Numbered from the stretch's first letter, positions 41,574 to 54,208 are shown. The stretch is DNA of 64,000 bases from Daphnia carinata (GCF_022539665.2 NC_081334.1:9270424-9334423); one strand, 5' to 3'. Notes: generated by a model not told the origin, from the sequence alone. Numbers and translations are program-made.

Positions 41574-42044
41574 CATCTTGAGATGAGTTGTTTGGTTTGT
41601 GATGCACTTTTGTTTTGCGGGGCTTTGCAGGGGTTATGCCTTTGATTACCGAGAGGCCGGAGTTTTGTTAGTGTTTTTCAAAAACTTTATGTTAATATGT
41701 AATTAATTTCTAAATGTTAAAAGATCTCCATGTTGCTCTTCCTTCTCTTATGTTGTTGTCACTCTGTCCCCACTTGTTATAGGTTTTCATGTATTTAACC
41801 TGACCCTTTTTTCTGTTTTATATCCTTTTGTTGGTGAAGTCGTCGACTACGTTTCGTGCCGTACTGGACAATTGATTTATTGTAGGGCTCGTAGAGGAAT
41901 ATCGGGTCGTCTGAATTTTTTCCTTTTTTAGTCCTTGTCTTTTCTTGTATGGTTTCTTTCTTTATTTTTCTTTGTGAGTTAGTCTCCATCGTCCTTTTGT
42001 AGAGGTCACACTGCTTGTTCCGTTGTTCTGGTCATTTTTTTTTT
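41574..42044. other. Conserved spacer, second copy
   Basis: Colinear with 24197-24625 and without a gene. It probably contains leader/LTR sequence and the region upstream of the antisense gene. Similarity is lower than in the flanking gag region. Confidence 0.4.
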
Positions 42045-42460
42045 CTATGGAGAGTTTTGGATATAGATATAATTTTCAGCATCAGTCTGACAAGCTTGAT
42101 GTTACACATTGTGGGCTATTGATGCTGCGATTTTTCTTCTCCTGTAAGTCCTTTCTGGCATGGATCCGTTCCGAAGATCGCAGCCCTTCTTCAACTCATT
42201 TCGACTGCCTTTGGAATGCCGGATTCGTCACCACCGGACTTCGGATATAAACGCGCATGAATTAATTTTGTTATCTGTAGGGTGTTGTCTAATTCTCTCT
42301 TTTTTTCGGTTTGTAATAATAATCTGTTTTCTTTCAGGAACCATCTTGGGTATGCGCGCTATCGTGAGTGTGCAGTGAAGTTTACTCCACTGAGGTTCGC
42401 CCGATTTTTTTGGTGGCTGAGTCGGGTGATCATATTTATCACCCTACTCGGACGTCTTTT
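42045..42460 (+). pseudogene. Antisense spliced gene copy 3 (aORF-3)
   Basis: An ATG near 42048 opens an exon resembling aORF-2 (GYRYNF, then an FFNSFRLP-like stretch in another frame). The donor at 42277 (TTATCT/GTAGGG) and acceptor at 42337 (TTTCTTTCAG) bound a 61 bp intron at the same place as in the other copies. Exon 2 reads GYARYRE and LRFARFFWW, then loses frame. Several frame breaks. Homology ends near 42482, where an inverted env scrap begins. Confidence 0.5.
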
Positions 42461-42487
42461 AGGATGATGCGGGAGCATCTTGCAACG

Positions 42488-42640
42488 AGCCCAAAGGCTA
42501 ACCAAAGGAAGCCACACCTCTTACATCCTCAAGCGTTTCAGAAGTGAAAGTGAACGCATCCCCTCCTACTTTACTTAATAATTTGTGTTTTGTAGTAGTA
42601 TAAATACTGCATGTTTGGAACTTGTAACGTAACGAGACAA
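42488..42640 (-). repeat. Inverted env fragment
   Basis: The reverse complement matches the tandem env scraps at 22246-22674 and Gy-D env near 54500-54650. The frame is closed. It lies at the head-to-head junction between the minus-strand Gy-E region and the plus-strand Gy-F region. Confidence 0.65.
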
Positions 42641-43330
42641 ACACTTGTTGGTCCAGGAAAGTTTTCAATCGGTACCTTATTTCAGTGATTGTGCTGTACA
42701 CTTCCTCGACGAGTCACCAACAACTCTACTATATCAAGGAACACCATCAAAGGTAAGCGAATGCTGTTTGACTTATCTTACACCAGAGACTACTCGTAAA
42801 GAGAATACTTTGTACCCAAACATTGTCGACGAACTATCTCCACCTCTATACCCCATACTACCCGAATCAGACACAACAAATCAAAATCCCAACTGTCTCC
42901 GAAAAATATTTTGGAACACTGTAAAACTCTCGTGGACTTAGAATTTGAACAAAGAAGTCAGACCAAAACAAACCCTAGCAAACAATCGCGACAAAGGCAA
43001 ATATCCAACAAATAGAGTATAACAAACAAGAAGTTAGCAAAGAAGTACGTCACGCATTGCAATTGTATTCATACTCACTGTTTGAACAAACGTTAAAATA
43101 AGTACGAAGTGGTATAACTGCAGAAACTATTACAAATACCACAAAGACACTAGAGACCACGTAGAATCCCTCGGTGGCAACACCGAAACCTTCGAAGCAG
43201 CGGTGTATTAACATTGTGCACGGTAAAGAGAAAAGAATTCCTGTTCGGTACCATCAGTGTTTTGGTAAAGTAATAGTACTATGATTGGAAGAGGAAAAAC
43301 ACTGTTTGACCTTGAGACGTTGAGCTACAG
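42641..43330 (+). other. 5' part of Gy-F, uncertain coding
   Basis: A 98-codon frame (42645-42941) with many Pro, Thr and Asn codons fits no family I know. The following ~350 bp is A-rich with several stops. Codon use resembles the Gy-F gag that follows, so it may be a decayed gag start. No LTR was found here. Confidence 0.35.
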
Positions 43331-44735
43331 AATTTGCGAAAACAGCTAGATAGCAACAAGAAAAAGGCAAAAAGTTTCAAATACACCTAAGTATTCCCTT
43401 GAGCAACTCCAAGAAAGTAACGAAGCACTCAAAAACTCGCTCGAAAAGGCCAACAACCGAATCAACGAACTTGAACGCAGCCTTGAAACTACCACAGCAA
43501 CAGAGAACCAATTGCAAAACCTCTTACGAAAAAGGGACAAAAATAATGCAGCTGTTGAGAGAGAGGGCAACAAATAATTAGCAAGCTTGGAGGTGAAAGA
43601 AAACAACTGATTGCGAAGTTAGAAACCGCAGAACAACAGACAAAGGTAGCCTTGGAAACAAACAATCAACTTCAAAAAGAAACAAAACAAATCCTTGAAA
43701 AAACCTTAACCGAAAAAGCCGGGTTAAAAAGAAGCCTGATAGATATTACTACAAAGAATAAAAGTCTAGAAAAGGAATTAAAGGAAATCAGCATACAGGT
43801 GGTTGACCAAGAAGAAAAAATTAAGTATCTGAAGAACAGGATAAAAGAACATATAAAGCGAAGATAACATTCGCCGAAACCGATTACTTAGACGTTTCCA
43901 ACGAACCAGGAGAGATAACGAAGCTAGTGAGTTAGATAAACGACCTAACCTCGCTAGCGGAAGAAGGAGACAAATCCCTCCACTACGAGTTAGAATCAGA
44001 ACAAATCGCCGAGCAACAGCAACTCAACGACGATCTAAAACACCAAATCGAGATAAAAAACGATAACCTCCATCAACTAAATCAAAAGTATCAGACTCTC
44101 ATACAAAAAATCAAAATGGGACTTTCACGCAAAGAAACTTCGAGAATTGACCGCGAAACAACAGATACAGATAACATCGATGGAAACACAACCCAACCAA
44201 TCGTAAAAGCTTTAGGAGAATTATTCTCGAGAGAAGACAAAAAAAGTCGATTCCAATTTTCAAAGGAAAAAGTAATGATAAACAAATAACAGAAAGGCTG
44301 AAGGACGCAGAACATGTAGCACGTAACAACGAATGGGACGACAACCATGCGATTCTTCTCCGACAAACTAAAAAAAGCGATGCCCTAGAATGGCATGGAA
44401 ACTACGTAGAAGAGCAGGGTGACGAGTTAAGTTACGACGAGTGGATGCATACGACTGAGCAGCATTACGAAAAAAGTTGTCGATGCTAAAACAGAAACCT
44501 GAAGAGAAATGCAAAGCTTTTTCTCAAGAATCAACAGTCTCTACGAGTCTATTGAAGGCAAATAAGATAAATCAGACCAAAACCAAACCATCGTCGAAGG
44601 TCGACTCATAAACACAGTCAAGAGAATGAGAGATTATACCAAAATCAAAATCCTGATGCAAGACATTTTACCAAAGTTAAGAGCAGAATTTTATTTCAGA
44701 ATGCCCTAAGACCCGGAAGATTTTAACCAGTTATG
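43331..44735 (+). pseudogene. gag: Gy-F gag coiled-coil region, first part
   Basis: The + strand frames give LEQLQESNEAL, NQLQNLLRKRD, ILEKTLTEKAGLKRSL, EEKIKYLKNRI, then an AETDYLDVSNEP segment, further heptads, and an AFSQESTVSTSL-like tail toward 44700. There are at least six stops or frame changes. It is cut at 44735 by Gy-D (target duplication TATG, 44732-44735) and continues at 56986. It is the fuller version of the deleted Gy-E gag. The coiled coil probably supports Gag assembly (inference). Confidence 0.65.
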
Positions 44736-45518
44736 TGTAACGAAGCAAATAAATACTTTTATTCAATATGCCTTTCCCTTGTACCTTTATTGATGACTCA
44801 TATGTACACATATGTATTTCGCAATAACATATCTGCGACGTAATATAAATTACGCCACAGAATAAATTACACCTGCTCAAGGCCGCATCATATTTCATCG
44901 ACACCACGACGCTTAGCAACAACTGTGATTGGCGGCTTATGCGCTGATCAGTATTGCACCATTAACATGCTGAATCAAATTTCATTAGTTGCGACATGTA
45001 TTTGCGAAGTAGTTAAATGTTGTGCAATATGCGAGGTTTCGTGGTGAACTAAAGACCTGAGAGAGTTCAGTCGTCGACGGGTATCTCACTTCAACAGTCA
45101 GGTTGAAGTCGGTTGTTGGGGTGTATCTGACTCTCACAGGCAGAGTTCAAGTTCAGCTAATGCCTTCCCATTGGTAACTCTGTATTCGCGATCTGATCTG
45201 TGTCCCGTGCTTAGTGAGTGTTCAATTTCACTTGTGTTGTTTAACCACGTGTTTACGAAGCCTTGTTATCCGCCGCCTTCTCTGTTATACGCTCGTGCTC
45301 CACACGAGCCACCGCGGTAAGTTTACACTACGGTGTCATATTACACTTTGGCTTCCCTCTCTTTAGCCCGACTACTTATGTCTTATTTCGACTGTTTTCT
45401 GTATTGTTATGCCTTACTCGGACAAATATAATCATCGTGTGGGTAAACCGCCTCCGAGTCCTATTATTTTAAAACGTTTTGAATTCGTGAAGTACTCTTC
45501 CGAAGAAGATGCTTTACA
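44736..45518 (+). repeat. Gy-D 5' LTR
   Basis: This is 783 bp, with AATAAA near the start. The last ~110 bp contain an ATG-initiated open frame (from 45409) that continues into gag through the primer-binding site. The 3' LTR keeps this frame but has GTG for the ATG. Confidence 0.9.
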
Positions 45519-48339
45519 TAATGGTGGCAGCGATTTTTTGGACTCACCCACAATGACTGATCATATTTTTCTGAGTAAGCCTAAACTTTCTCGTACTCCT
45601 TCGTCCGCCTCGAACATTCCTGTTACGCCCGCTATACGAATTGTTGAATCTGTAGCGAGAGCTATTAATTTTGAGCAATTGCCCACTACTGCGCCTGCGG
45701 CTACTGATAAGTTCACGGGGTGTAAGACATCAAGAAGCAAGACGAACGCTATTAAGAGGTCCGCCTCCCCTGTTTTAAAACCAAAAGCGATCCCAGATAG
45801 CTCTCAGACGAGGAAATTAAGATCAAATCCTGCGTATGAGTTGGTACCAGGACTAGACATTCCAAACGCTCGCACATCTCCGGCCCAGCACACAGAGAAA
45901 ACCTCGACTATTAGGAAATCCCCTTCCCTTCTAGCTCAATTAGTAGGCCATCTTTCACCGAAAAAAGTCCCTTTCGCAACAAACATCTCCCACCAGAACT
46001 TTTTCGACCGCCGTTTCGAGTTTTTTTTTCGGAAAAGAGAGCAACGAATGGAAGAACAGCTCAACGTGAGTCTCAAGCATCTTCTGCAAGAAGTAAAAAA
46101 GAACGAGGACAGCACCTTTCAGATACCGAAAAGCCAGCTGTCGTCCCTACTGTTAGCCATCCGAAGCCTCAAGGAGAGGGAGACAGATTTTCAGTCCAGC
46201 GACCCGATATTCTGAAGCACCTGAACTGGTTGATGAACGACATCCAGTGGGGTCATCGAGCCGAACAGATAACACAAGTAGATTGGTACCAACCGGAAAT
46301 TCTATTGAAGTACTTGACAGCCATTCTGGAAGTGAAAGCCAGTGGACTGATCAGGAAGAAGACGAAGAAACAAACGGAGGAACAAGTGACAGAACTCAAG
46401 GAAATTTTTACGGGGCACGCGAGGAAGGTTTTGACTTACCTACACGGACAAATTTACAACCTCGTCGATCTGCAAAAGGTCACACCAACAAGAGGGCAGA
46501 AACTTTTCGGCTTCGTTCCGAGAAAAGACATCGAAACCACCGACGAGGACGGAATATATTTGCCATTAATCACGGCAGTGTCCGACACGTCCTATCATCT
46601 GGAAGAAATTTTGTTGGCGTTCCAGAAATCCTTCTTAAGGGACGTAACAAGCCTAGCGTCATACCTAACGACACTGCACTCGATCAACAACTTGGAGGTG
46701 CTACGGCCGGAAATTCGATTCCTTTGGACAAACTGAACAATTTTCCGGAAGCCAGCAACCCATCCTACGCACAGGAGGCGAAGGACATCAAACAAATAAT
46801 TACGCAAACGGAAGTACAATTGAGACAAGCGCTATTGTACATACAAACGAACCACACACAACAACAAACCACACCAATCCAACAAACGTCGCCGCTGTCG
46901 GAAGACATCTCGAAGAAGGGACGGACACGCTGCAGTCACAAACGTTGCAGACAGCCAATCAATCAAATCTTCCCTCACATTCAACCCTCCAGCCGTCCGG
47001 AAGAAGTACTAGAGGGTACCAGGCAATTTCGAGTGGCATTCTAGAACTCCCTCAGAATCCACAGCGAAGATCAATAAGCTCTCCATCTTTTAATCCGAAC
47101 ATGACCAGTTCTTTATCTCCGTCACGTGCAGCCACAGTCAACGAAGTGATCTTTAGACCACTCAGCATACCTTCTCGCGCTTGCAACTGCTACATTCTTT
47201 TTCGGGGAGCTCAATTTCTCGCTTTGATTCCTGGATCGAATCCTTTGAAAGCGTAGTTGAAGGATCAGGATGGTCAGAGGAGAAGATTATTCAGATGCTG
47301 AGGGCTAAGATGACCGATAGGGCTTTCTCCGTGGTGCAAAATATTGTTAGGGAACATCCTAATGACTACGTGGCTGTCAAGAAGCTTTGCTCGACCGCTT
47401 TCACGGGGAAGAGAACGTCGACCTGTATATTAAAAAAATTTATAAAGCTAAGCGTAAACCGGGCGAAAAAATAATTGATTACGCGCACCGTCTTCAGGAA
47501 ATTTTAAGAAAGCATATCCTGTAGGCTATGCCGAGCGATCATTTTCAATTATTCTTATGCAGAAATTTATAGAAGGGTTTGATTCAAAATTGCAGGCTAA
47601 AGTAAGGTACAAAGAATTTGGTGACTTTAAAGCACTGGTTGCAGCGACACGCAGTTATGCTGTTCGCTTGGAGGCACTTGACTCTGACCGTGAAAAACAC
47701 GAGTTTGTTAGGGCAATTGACGAGTCGAAAGGTGTGGAAAATTCAGAATTGAATGAGATTAAACAAATGTTAATTGATCAGAAAGCAATAGTCAGCCATG
47801 CCGTCGCAAATATACGTCAAGGGAATAAGACCGTAGACCCTCCGAAATCGGAGAAGGATGAAATTAAAGATGCGCTGCGCGAGCTTAGTCAGGCGGTAAA
47901 ACAACTCCAACTTGATAAGAGGGATAATGTTTCTTCGTTGGCAGGCGCCCCGTATAAGAAAAGGGAATCATTTCAAACAGATAGCGTCAATCGGGAAACG
48001 AACTGGAAACCAAACCTCCACGCTTCCCCAATAATAGCGCCCAACCTTACCAAGGAGATAGAAACCAAAATAGGCCTCCAACCCATACGCCATCCTTCCC
48101 AAGATCTATCTAATCCTAATAATAGGCCTACTGAGAATGTAACAACTTGCAACTTCTGCGGTTTTCGGGGTCATACTCAATCGGAGGCCGTAAATTTAAA
48201 CGGCATATGTTGGAACAAGCACAGGCCTCCAATTGGCTATTCTTGCCGTGAGATTGGCCATAAATCGAACAATTGTCCCAAGTATAAGGTCAGTAGACCT
48301 AATATTCCAGGTCCCCCTCAACACCAGGGAAACCAATAA
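45409..48339 (+). pseudogene. gag: Gy-D gag
   Basis: Several frames are involved. 45409-46215 is a basic, Ser/Pro-rich N-terminus beginning within the LTR and ending in a helical region (REQRMEEQLNVSLKHLL). 46230-46736 and 46247-47044 give a second helical part. Near 47180-47420 there is a clear capsid domain (FDSWIESFESVVE, GWSEEKIIQMLRAKM). 47557-48339 has the capsid C-terminus, a heptad stretch and two zinc-knuckle-like motifs (CNFCGFRGH, and YSCREIGHKSNNC lacking one Cys). Frameshifts lie near 46220, 46740, 47170, 47420 and 47530. Gag forms the particle and binds RNA; this copy cannot be translated whole. Confidence 0.75.
45522..45532 (+). other. Gy-D primer-binding site
   Basis: TGGTGGCAGCG starts 3 nt after the LTR end. 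It resembles tRNA-complementary sites beginning TGG; the tRNA is not identified. Confidence 0.6.
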
Positions 48340-48439
48340 GTATCAACTGTAACTTCGGGTCAGTTGATAGGGAGCCTCAGTTGAAATGCCAACAAGTCAC
48401 AAAAATTAACAACAATCTCATAAACGAATCGACCCCAGA

Positions 48440-49160
48440 ATTCCATTAAAGATTTTTCAAATCCCTTACAAGCACTATTTGATACGGGCGCGTCTAAAAG
48501 CATTATTCACGAGAAGATATTTCAGAAGCTACCCCCGAAGAAATCAAGTAACAAGCAGTCCGCTTGATTTCGATTTATATGATGTAGGGGAGAAAAAAGT
48601 TGCATACGCTGGGAAGAGTTACATTACCCGTACGATACGGGATTCAGTTTTACTGCAGGAGTTCATTGTTACAAATGGTGTCTCTGAAGACTGTATCCTT
48701 GGATGGGATGCGATCAAGGAACACGGTTTTCTGCTCGACGGAGAAGCCAAACGTATTTATTTAGCAAGGGATGAGCAGGATCAAAGCCATCTCTAGGGTG
48801 TACCAGACATGGCACCATGACGGTCAAAAAGTCGAGAGACGCTATCTCGTCAGACGTCGATCGTAATCGCAGCGCAAATGACAGGTCATTTCCGTATGTT
48901 CCCCCTAAAAGCACGTTTATTTTTACCCCAGCAGAGGATTTGCCGGCCGGCATTTTTATTGAAGAATTCGTTGGAAATGTATCGGGAAATGGGAAATATC
49001 AAATTATGGTCGAAAATCATTCGTTAAATCAAGTCATACTTCCTAGGAACATAACATTAGGCATCATCGAAGTAATTCATAACGTAATTGGAAAGATTGC
49101 TTTACGTAAACTAGACGAAAAGCCTACTACAAAACATGAGTTTCTATTTGATGAATGAGT
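48440..49160 (+). pseudogene. pol: Gy-D aspartic protease
   Basis: ALFDTGASKSIIH (catalytic DTG near 48480) is encoded in one frame. After PPK the frame changes, and 48479-48796 gives the rest (DCILGWDAIKEHGF). A further frame (48817-49158) is a linker (PAEDLPAGIFIEEF) toward RT. The protease motif itself is intact. Confidence 0.75.
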
Positions 49161-50390
49161 CTTTAATTTCAGAAGTCGACGCTGAATTTCAAGCTCCGCT
49201 CTCAAAATTAGTTGAGAAAAAAGGCGGAGACGTAAGGTTATGCGTTGATTATCGAAATTAAATAATATTACAAAAAAAGATTCATTTCCATTGCCGAGGA
49301 TTGACGAAACGTTAGTTAAATTATATGGAAAAAAAGTTTTTCACAACCCTGGATTTGGCCTCCGGTTTTTGGCAAATTCAAGTGGATGAACCAGATATTG
49401 AAAAAAACAGCTTTGTAGTAGAGAAACAATCTGTACGAGTTTAAACGAATGGCGTTTGGCTTGTAGTAATGTACCTGCCACATTTCAGAGGTTGATGAAT
49501 TATGTACCAGTGACGTTTTGGGACATAAGCATTGGCTCATTTGAATGACGTATTTTCGGACACTTTTGAACATCATTTAGACGATATACGGAAAATTTTT
49601 ACCTTATTGAAAAATGCCAATTTAAAATTAAAACTTAAGAAATAATTCATTAAACATTCAGTAAATTACTTAGGCCATGTTATTTCGGATTGAAGGAATT
49701 AAACCTGATCCGGGGAAAATTGATAAATTACTGAATTACAAAACGCCCACTTCCGTCGATGAAGTGAGGTCATTTCTGGCTTAGCAGGTTATTAACAGCA
49801 GGAGATTTATTCCAAACTTTGGTTCTATCGCAAAATCTTTGACTAGATTAACACATAAGGATCTTAGTAGAAAACCTTTTGCATGGGGAGAGGAAGAACA
49901 AGTTGCTTTTGAAAAGTTGCGAACATCTCTGGTTACACCGCCGGTTCTCGCATATCCAAATTTTAATGAAAAATTTATTCTTTTCACCGACGCATGCGAC
50001 TATGGTATTGGGACCGTCTTATCTCAAATTCAAAACGGTCAAGAGGATCCGATAGCGTACTCTAGCAGGCAATTAACCAAGGCGGAAGTGAAGTACAGTA
50101 CAACCGAAAAAGAAGCTCTAGCGGTCGTGGATGCCATTAAACATTTCCGTCATTATCTCTCTGATAAACCCTTTGAGATAATTAGCGATCATCGTCCTTG
50201 CAGTGGCTTAAAATCCGAAAGACAATAATGGCAGATTAGGGAGATGGGCTATCTTATAAGCCGCAACCAATTATGAATTGAAAGAATGAAAGAATTGAAT
50301 TGAAAGAAATATAGGCCAGGTCGTATACATCAAAATGCGGACTGTTTATCAAGGTTAAAAATAGCCAGTATTCAAATTGGGAAGAATGTT
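49161..50390 (+). pseudogene. pol: Gy-D reverse transcriptase and RNase H
   Basis: RT is recognisable only in pieces: GGDVRLCVDYRN, then FPLPRIDET in another frame, LDLASGFWQI, and a NLKLKLKK...NYLGHVISD stretch. The YxDD box itself is disrupted by a deletion near 49530. RNase H is open at 49839-50228 (LFTDACDYGIG, TTEKEALAVVDA, SDHRP) and breaks again before the DCLSRL end near 50345. Roughly ten lesions in 1.2 kb. Confidence 0.8.
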
Positions 50391-52145
50391 AAATTGATTT
50401 GCGAAAAACAACAAGAGGATGACCTTTGTATAGCCATCAGAAATTATCTAGAGAAAGGAGATCTGGATGCAATTTTTCAATTTTCCAGACCCGAGTGGGT
50501 AAAAGAAATTGAATATTTTGAGGTAATTGAAGGAATACTTTATAGGCGGGAACTGCCGTCTCAGAGTAATAAAAGGAACGACACTCGTCATCAATTAGTT
50601 CTGCCATTATCCCTACGCCATCTAGTGCTCAAAGAATTACATGACGCACCGATGGGTGGACACTTAGCATTTTCTAAAACTTACATGAAAGTTAAAAATA
50701 ATTATTATTGGCCCGACATGAGAGGCGATATTAAAGAATATTGCCGGGCTTGTGAAGTATGCATAGCTAACTCTTCTTCACCATATCGAGCTCTTCTGCA
50801 TCCGCATGAAATTGCAAAGGCTCCTTTCGATGTAATTGGAATAGACTTTTTGGGTCCTATTACGCCAGTCTCGCCCAATGGCATAGTTATATTCTAGTTA
50901 TTACAGATTATTTTAGCCGTTGGGTTGAGGCTGTCGCTTTAACAGATCAAACTGCTCAGACAACAGTAGAATGTGTGTATAAAACTATTATAGTTAGACA
51001 TGGAATGCCTAAGGCTATTATTTCTGACCGTGGAAGAAATTTCACGTCAAAATTGTTTCGCTATTTTTGTAAAAAGTTGAAGATTGATCAGCGATTAACC
51101 ACTGCTTATAACCCTGCTAGTAATGGGGAGACCGATAGGTTCAATCCAACTTTGACGTCTATGTTAAGGAAAGAATTAAAGGACGGCGAACATGCTAATT
51201 GGGAAGAAATGTTGGTCGATGTTTTGTTCGCTTGCCGTAGCTCAGTCCATTCTTCGACACTTGACACCCCATATTATTTACTCCACGGTAGAGACCCAAA
51301 TATTCCTATTAACGAATTCCTCGATGCATTTCCCAAAACATTGAAATCTTCTTCTAATTATGTAGGTAATTATGGTAATTATGGTAATTATGGTAGGTAA
51401 TGTAACAAAACGGTTGCGTTATAGTTTTCAAAGGGTTAGGGAAGAAAGCGAGAAAGCTAGGAAGCGCCAAAGGGAACAATATAACAAGCGCGCGAAAGAA
51501 AACCGATATGCGATAGGCGATCGGGTGTTATTGGATATTCGAGTAGTTAAAGAAGGGGATAGCAGGAAATTCACTTTGAAATACAAAGGCCCTTATAAAA
51601 TCGTAAACGTTTATTCGAATAATACGGTAGATATCGCTGATAACTCGTACACATGTCAGCGTACGCATGTAAATAGATTAAAACCATTATACGAAACAAT
51701 GCTATGGAAAGACGAGCATTGCCCGCCACTTGAGACCTTCTCGGAATTTGAGAATCGATTCCGTAAGTCAGTTGCGACTCAACAACAAATGTGTGTGAAC
51801 ACGAGCTCGATGCTGAAGCCTCAAGACATCCCAATGTCTCGTCCAAGGCCGTGTCAGAACTGATATCAGACACCCGTTCGGTGGATCATCAACTAGTGCA
51901 AAGTGACTCCTCATCTGCTGATCGAAGGGCGATTGTCCTCGAATGACAACTACGATGTTACGAATAATCCACAGCATCCAGTGGCATTTTCCGAAAATAC
52001 TCCTATATATGCCGCCAAGGATTGCGACCTTCAGCGAATTGAACCCAAGGATGATGTGACATCAGCGGTGTCGCATCAAGAAAGTGTCACCCGACGCCCT
52101 CAGCGAAATAGGAGGAAACCGATCCGTTACAGGGACGAAATGTAG
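50391..52145 (+). pseudogene. pol: Gy-D integrase
   Basis: 50394-50897 has the zinc finger (ELHDAPMGGHL and CRACEVC) and the first catalytic Asp (GIDFLGP). After a frame change, 50975-51400 has SDRGRNFTSK (second Asp) and GETDRFNPTL, where the usual catalytic Glu (TERF) is Asp. A 9 bp repeat (GGTAATTAT, about 51358-51400) has expanded to Asn-Tyr-Gly units and shifts the frame. 51372-51863 has the C-terminal domain (YAIGDRVLLDIR, YKGPYKI, HVNRLKP). The tail (51903-52145) ends RRNRRKPIRYRDEM next to an LTR-like TGTAGTGACATC. Confidence 0.8.
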
Positions 52146-52305
52146 TGACATCATACAGCATAGTTTCGATTGCCAAGACAATAACGAGTGGACTACTATA
52201 TAAACCGTGCGTTGAGTGAAACAGATCACAACTTCTCATACTCTCAGTGAGCACTTACGAACTATTCGTTTCGAAGCCTTCAATTGCTGAGTCAACGAGA
52301 AATAA
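52141..52305 (+). promoter_or_regulatory. LTR-like start with TATA box and poly(A) signal
   Basis: TGTAGTGACATC overlaps the pol stop after a purine tract (AGGGACGAAA), as at the start of many 3' LTRs. TATATAAA follows at 52196-52203 and AATAAA at 52300-52305. No second copy was found in the window. It could be the remains of an LTR from another element, or a promoter for the frame at 52306. Confidence 0.4.
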
Positions 52306-52852
52306 ATGGAGAACAATACTCAGCAATCCGCTGTAAACGAAAACGGAATTGTCGGCACCTGGACCCCAATGGTGGCGATTCCGATCCTGGTTCAGGAGGT
52401 CATCGTAGTGGACCTCGCGTCTCTGTCGGACAGCAATTCTACGGAGGAACGCGTCTCACCGGAATCACCGCGGCCCTTACCATTTGACTCAGAAGAGACC
52501 GTCCCCAGGGAGTCGTCGGGTCCATGCGAGATGCAGGACTCCGTAGACCTTAGCCGAGGGGGGGCCTGCGAGAAGCAGGACGGACAAGATTGGATCCGTG
52601 AAGCAGCTCTCGAGAAAAGACGACTGGAGGACAGGACCTACAAGCTCACCGGAATCCTCCTCAACCGAATTTTACATGGAGGAATGGCGTGAAACCGTGG
52701 ACACCCTGAAGGGGATACTCGATCTGGACCCCGAGAGGCGCCACCCACCGCTCTACGGATGGACTTCGTGCCACTGGGACTCGCCCCAGAAGAGGACCGG
52801 CGGAAGCGACGACGAGGAGGGTCCTCGTACGAAGAGGCCGAAATACCTCTAA
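52306..52852 (+). CDS. Acidic protein of unknown function between pol and env of Gy-D
   Basis: ATG at 52306 lies about 105 bp after a TATA box and opens 128 codons rich in Ser, Glu, Pro and Asp. A second frame (52598-52852) overlaps and ends with a DDEEGPRTKRPKYL tail containing a nuclear-localisation-like basic cluster. Composition and the change of codon pattern near 52660-52680 suggest one protein of about 180 residues split by a frameshift. No family is recognised. It sits where accessory genes of complex retroviruses lie, but a decayed piece of an unrelated element is equally possible. Confidence 0.35.
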
Positions 52853-53537
52853 GGGGAACGATGAATGAACAAGAAGCTTTTTCATGTTATCATCATTTTA
52901 ACTTCTTGTCATGTGTTTATTCCTTGTTTTACTCTCAAGCTTCCCTTTCTATCTTCATGTTTAATCTTACGTTTTCCTTTAAGTGATATCATATGTCCTT
53001 ATTTGCTTTATCTTCTTTTGCTTTATCCAATGAAAATAAACACAGTAGTCGATTAACCATTTGTCTTACAAAACAAAACAAAAATGAAAGAAAAAAAATA
53101 TATAACAATAAAAATAATGATAAAGAACAAAAAAAAAAAAAAAAGAAAAAAAGAAAAAAAGAAGAAAAAAGATCCAACTAAATATATTTTTATGAACATT
53201 ACGTTAAGAATTTTTACTGGTGTTGCCAATTCCGCACCATTCCTATACTACATGTATTTGCATTTTACACATTTTCTCCATTTTTATCCCTAGTCTTTTT
53301 CCGCTTAGACGTAATAAAAATACAATAGTCCACGTAGATTTTGATACGTACAGCCATATGAGTAGGAAATTTTGCTTTGAAAAAAATTTTTAATTACACT
53401 TTCGTAGGGCCCCGTAAATGAAAGACCCATTATAACAATTTAGTAGTCGTAAATGCAGTAGTTCCCCTCTTTGTTGAGTCATATTGGCAGACAAACACAG
53501 TAGCGGAGTAGGATTTACCATTGAATACTAACCAATG

Positions 53538-53568
<31 letters not shown>

Positions 53569-54208
53569 TCAAAAGAGAACAAACCAATTCTATATAAAAA
53601 AAAAACCAAACGAACATATATAACCACACGGATGATGGATTTTAGGAACCACAATGTGGAATTTCCTTGCCTGTCTATCTCTTACCTGTTCCCTATCATT
53701 ATCATATTATCAAGCGTAGCCCAACTCATTATTTTAGCCCAGTATTCCACACTGTACTGTCCACTTTCCCTTTCGTTTACACACACTGCAGCTTGTCCAT
53801 AGCCCACTTTAAGAATACAGTAATAGCGCCGCCCCTCCATGCCTGGAAGTAATACTACCTTCCTGACCTTGACCTTCACGACAGAATCTCTCTTTCCGCC
53901 GCAGAATTTTAAACGTTTTTCTTGTTCTCCCACTAAGCTATAATTTCTATTTTCTTTATTTTCTCTTTTTCGATAATTATGGTTATCTTTTTCCTCTCTC
54001 TAACGATACTAAATACCATCAAAAACAAGTTGTGCTTCAAAAACAATATTATATTCCAATGCCTCTTTTCCTTCCCTTTTGCCATTTTCAAGCTGGTAAA
54101 GTCGACGGGAAAAGCCGCTGACCTTGCAACAGCCGTAGTCATTTTCACTTTCACTTTCCCACTTCTTTCCTTATACTTTTGTTGTTACTTAGTTAAGAAG
54201 CTCACACG
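52853..54208. other. AT-rich stretch with A/T runs
   Basis: No convincing gene. It has long A-rich tracts (about 53128-53172 and 53538-53567) and Cys/Phe-rich frames that reflect T runs. An 83-codon minus-strand frame (53933-53682) has normal composition but no recognisable motif. This may be an insertion between pol and env. Confidence 0.4.

Noticed and set aside
53682-53933. 83-codon minus-strand frame as a gene
   Set aside because: Normal-looking composition, but no motif, no homologue in the window and no start or splice support.
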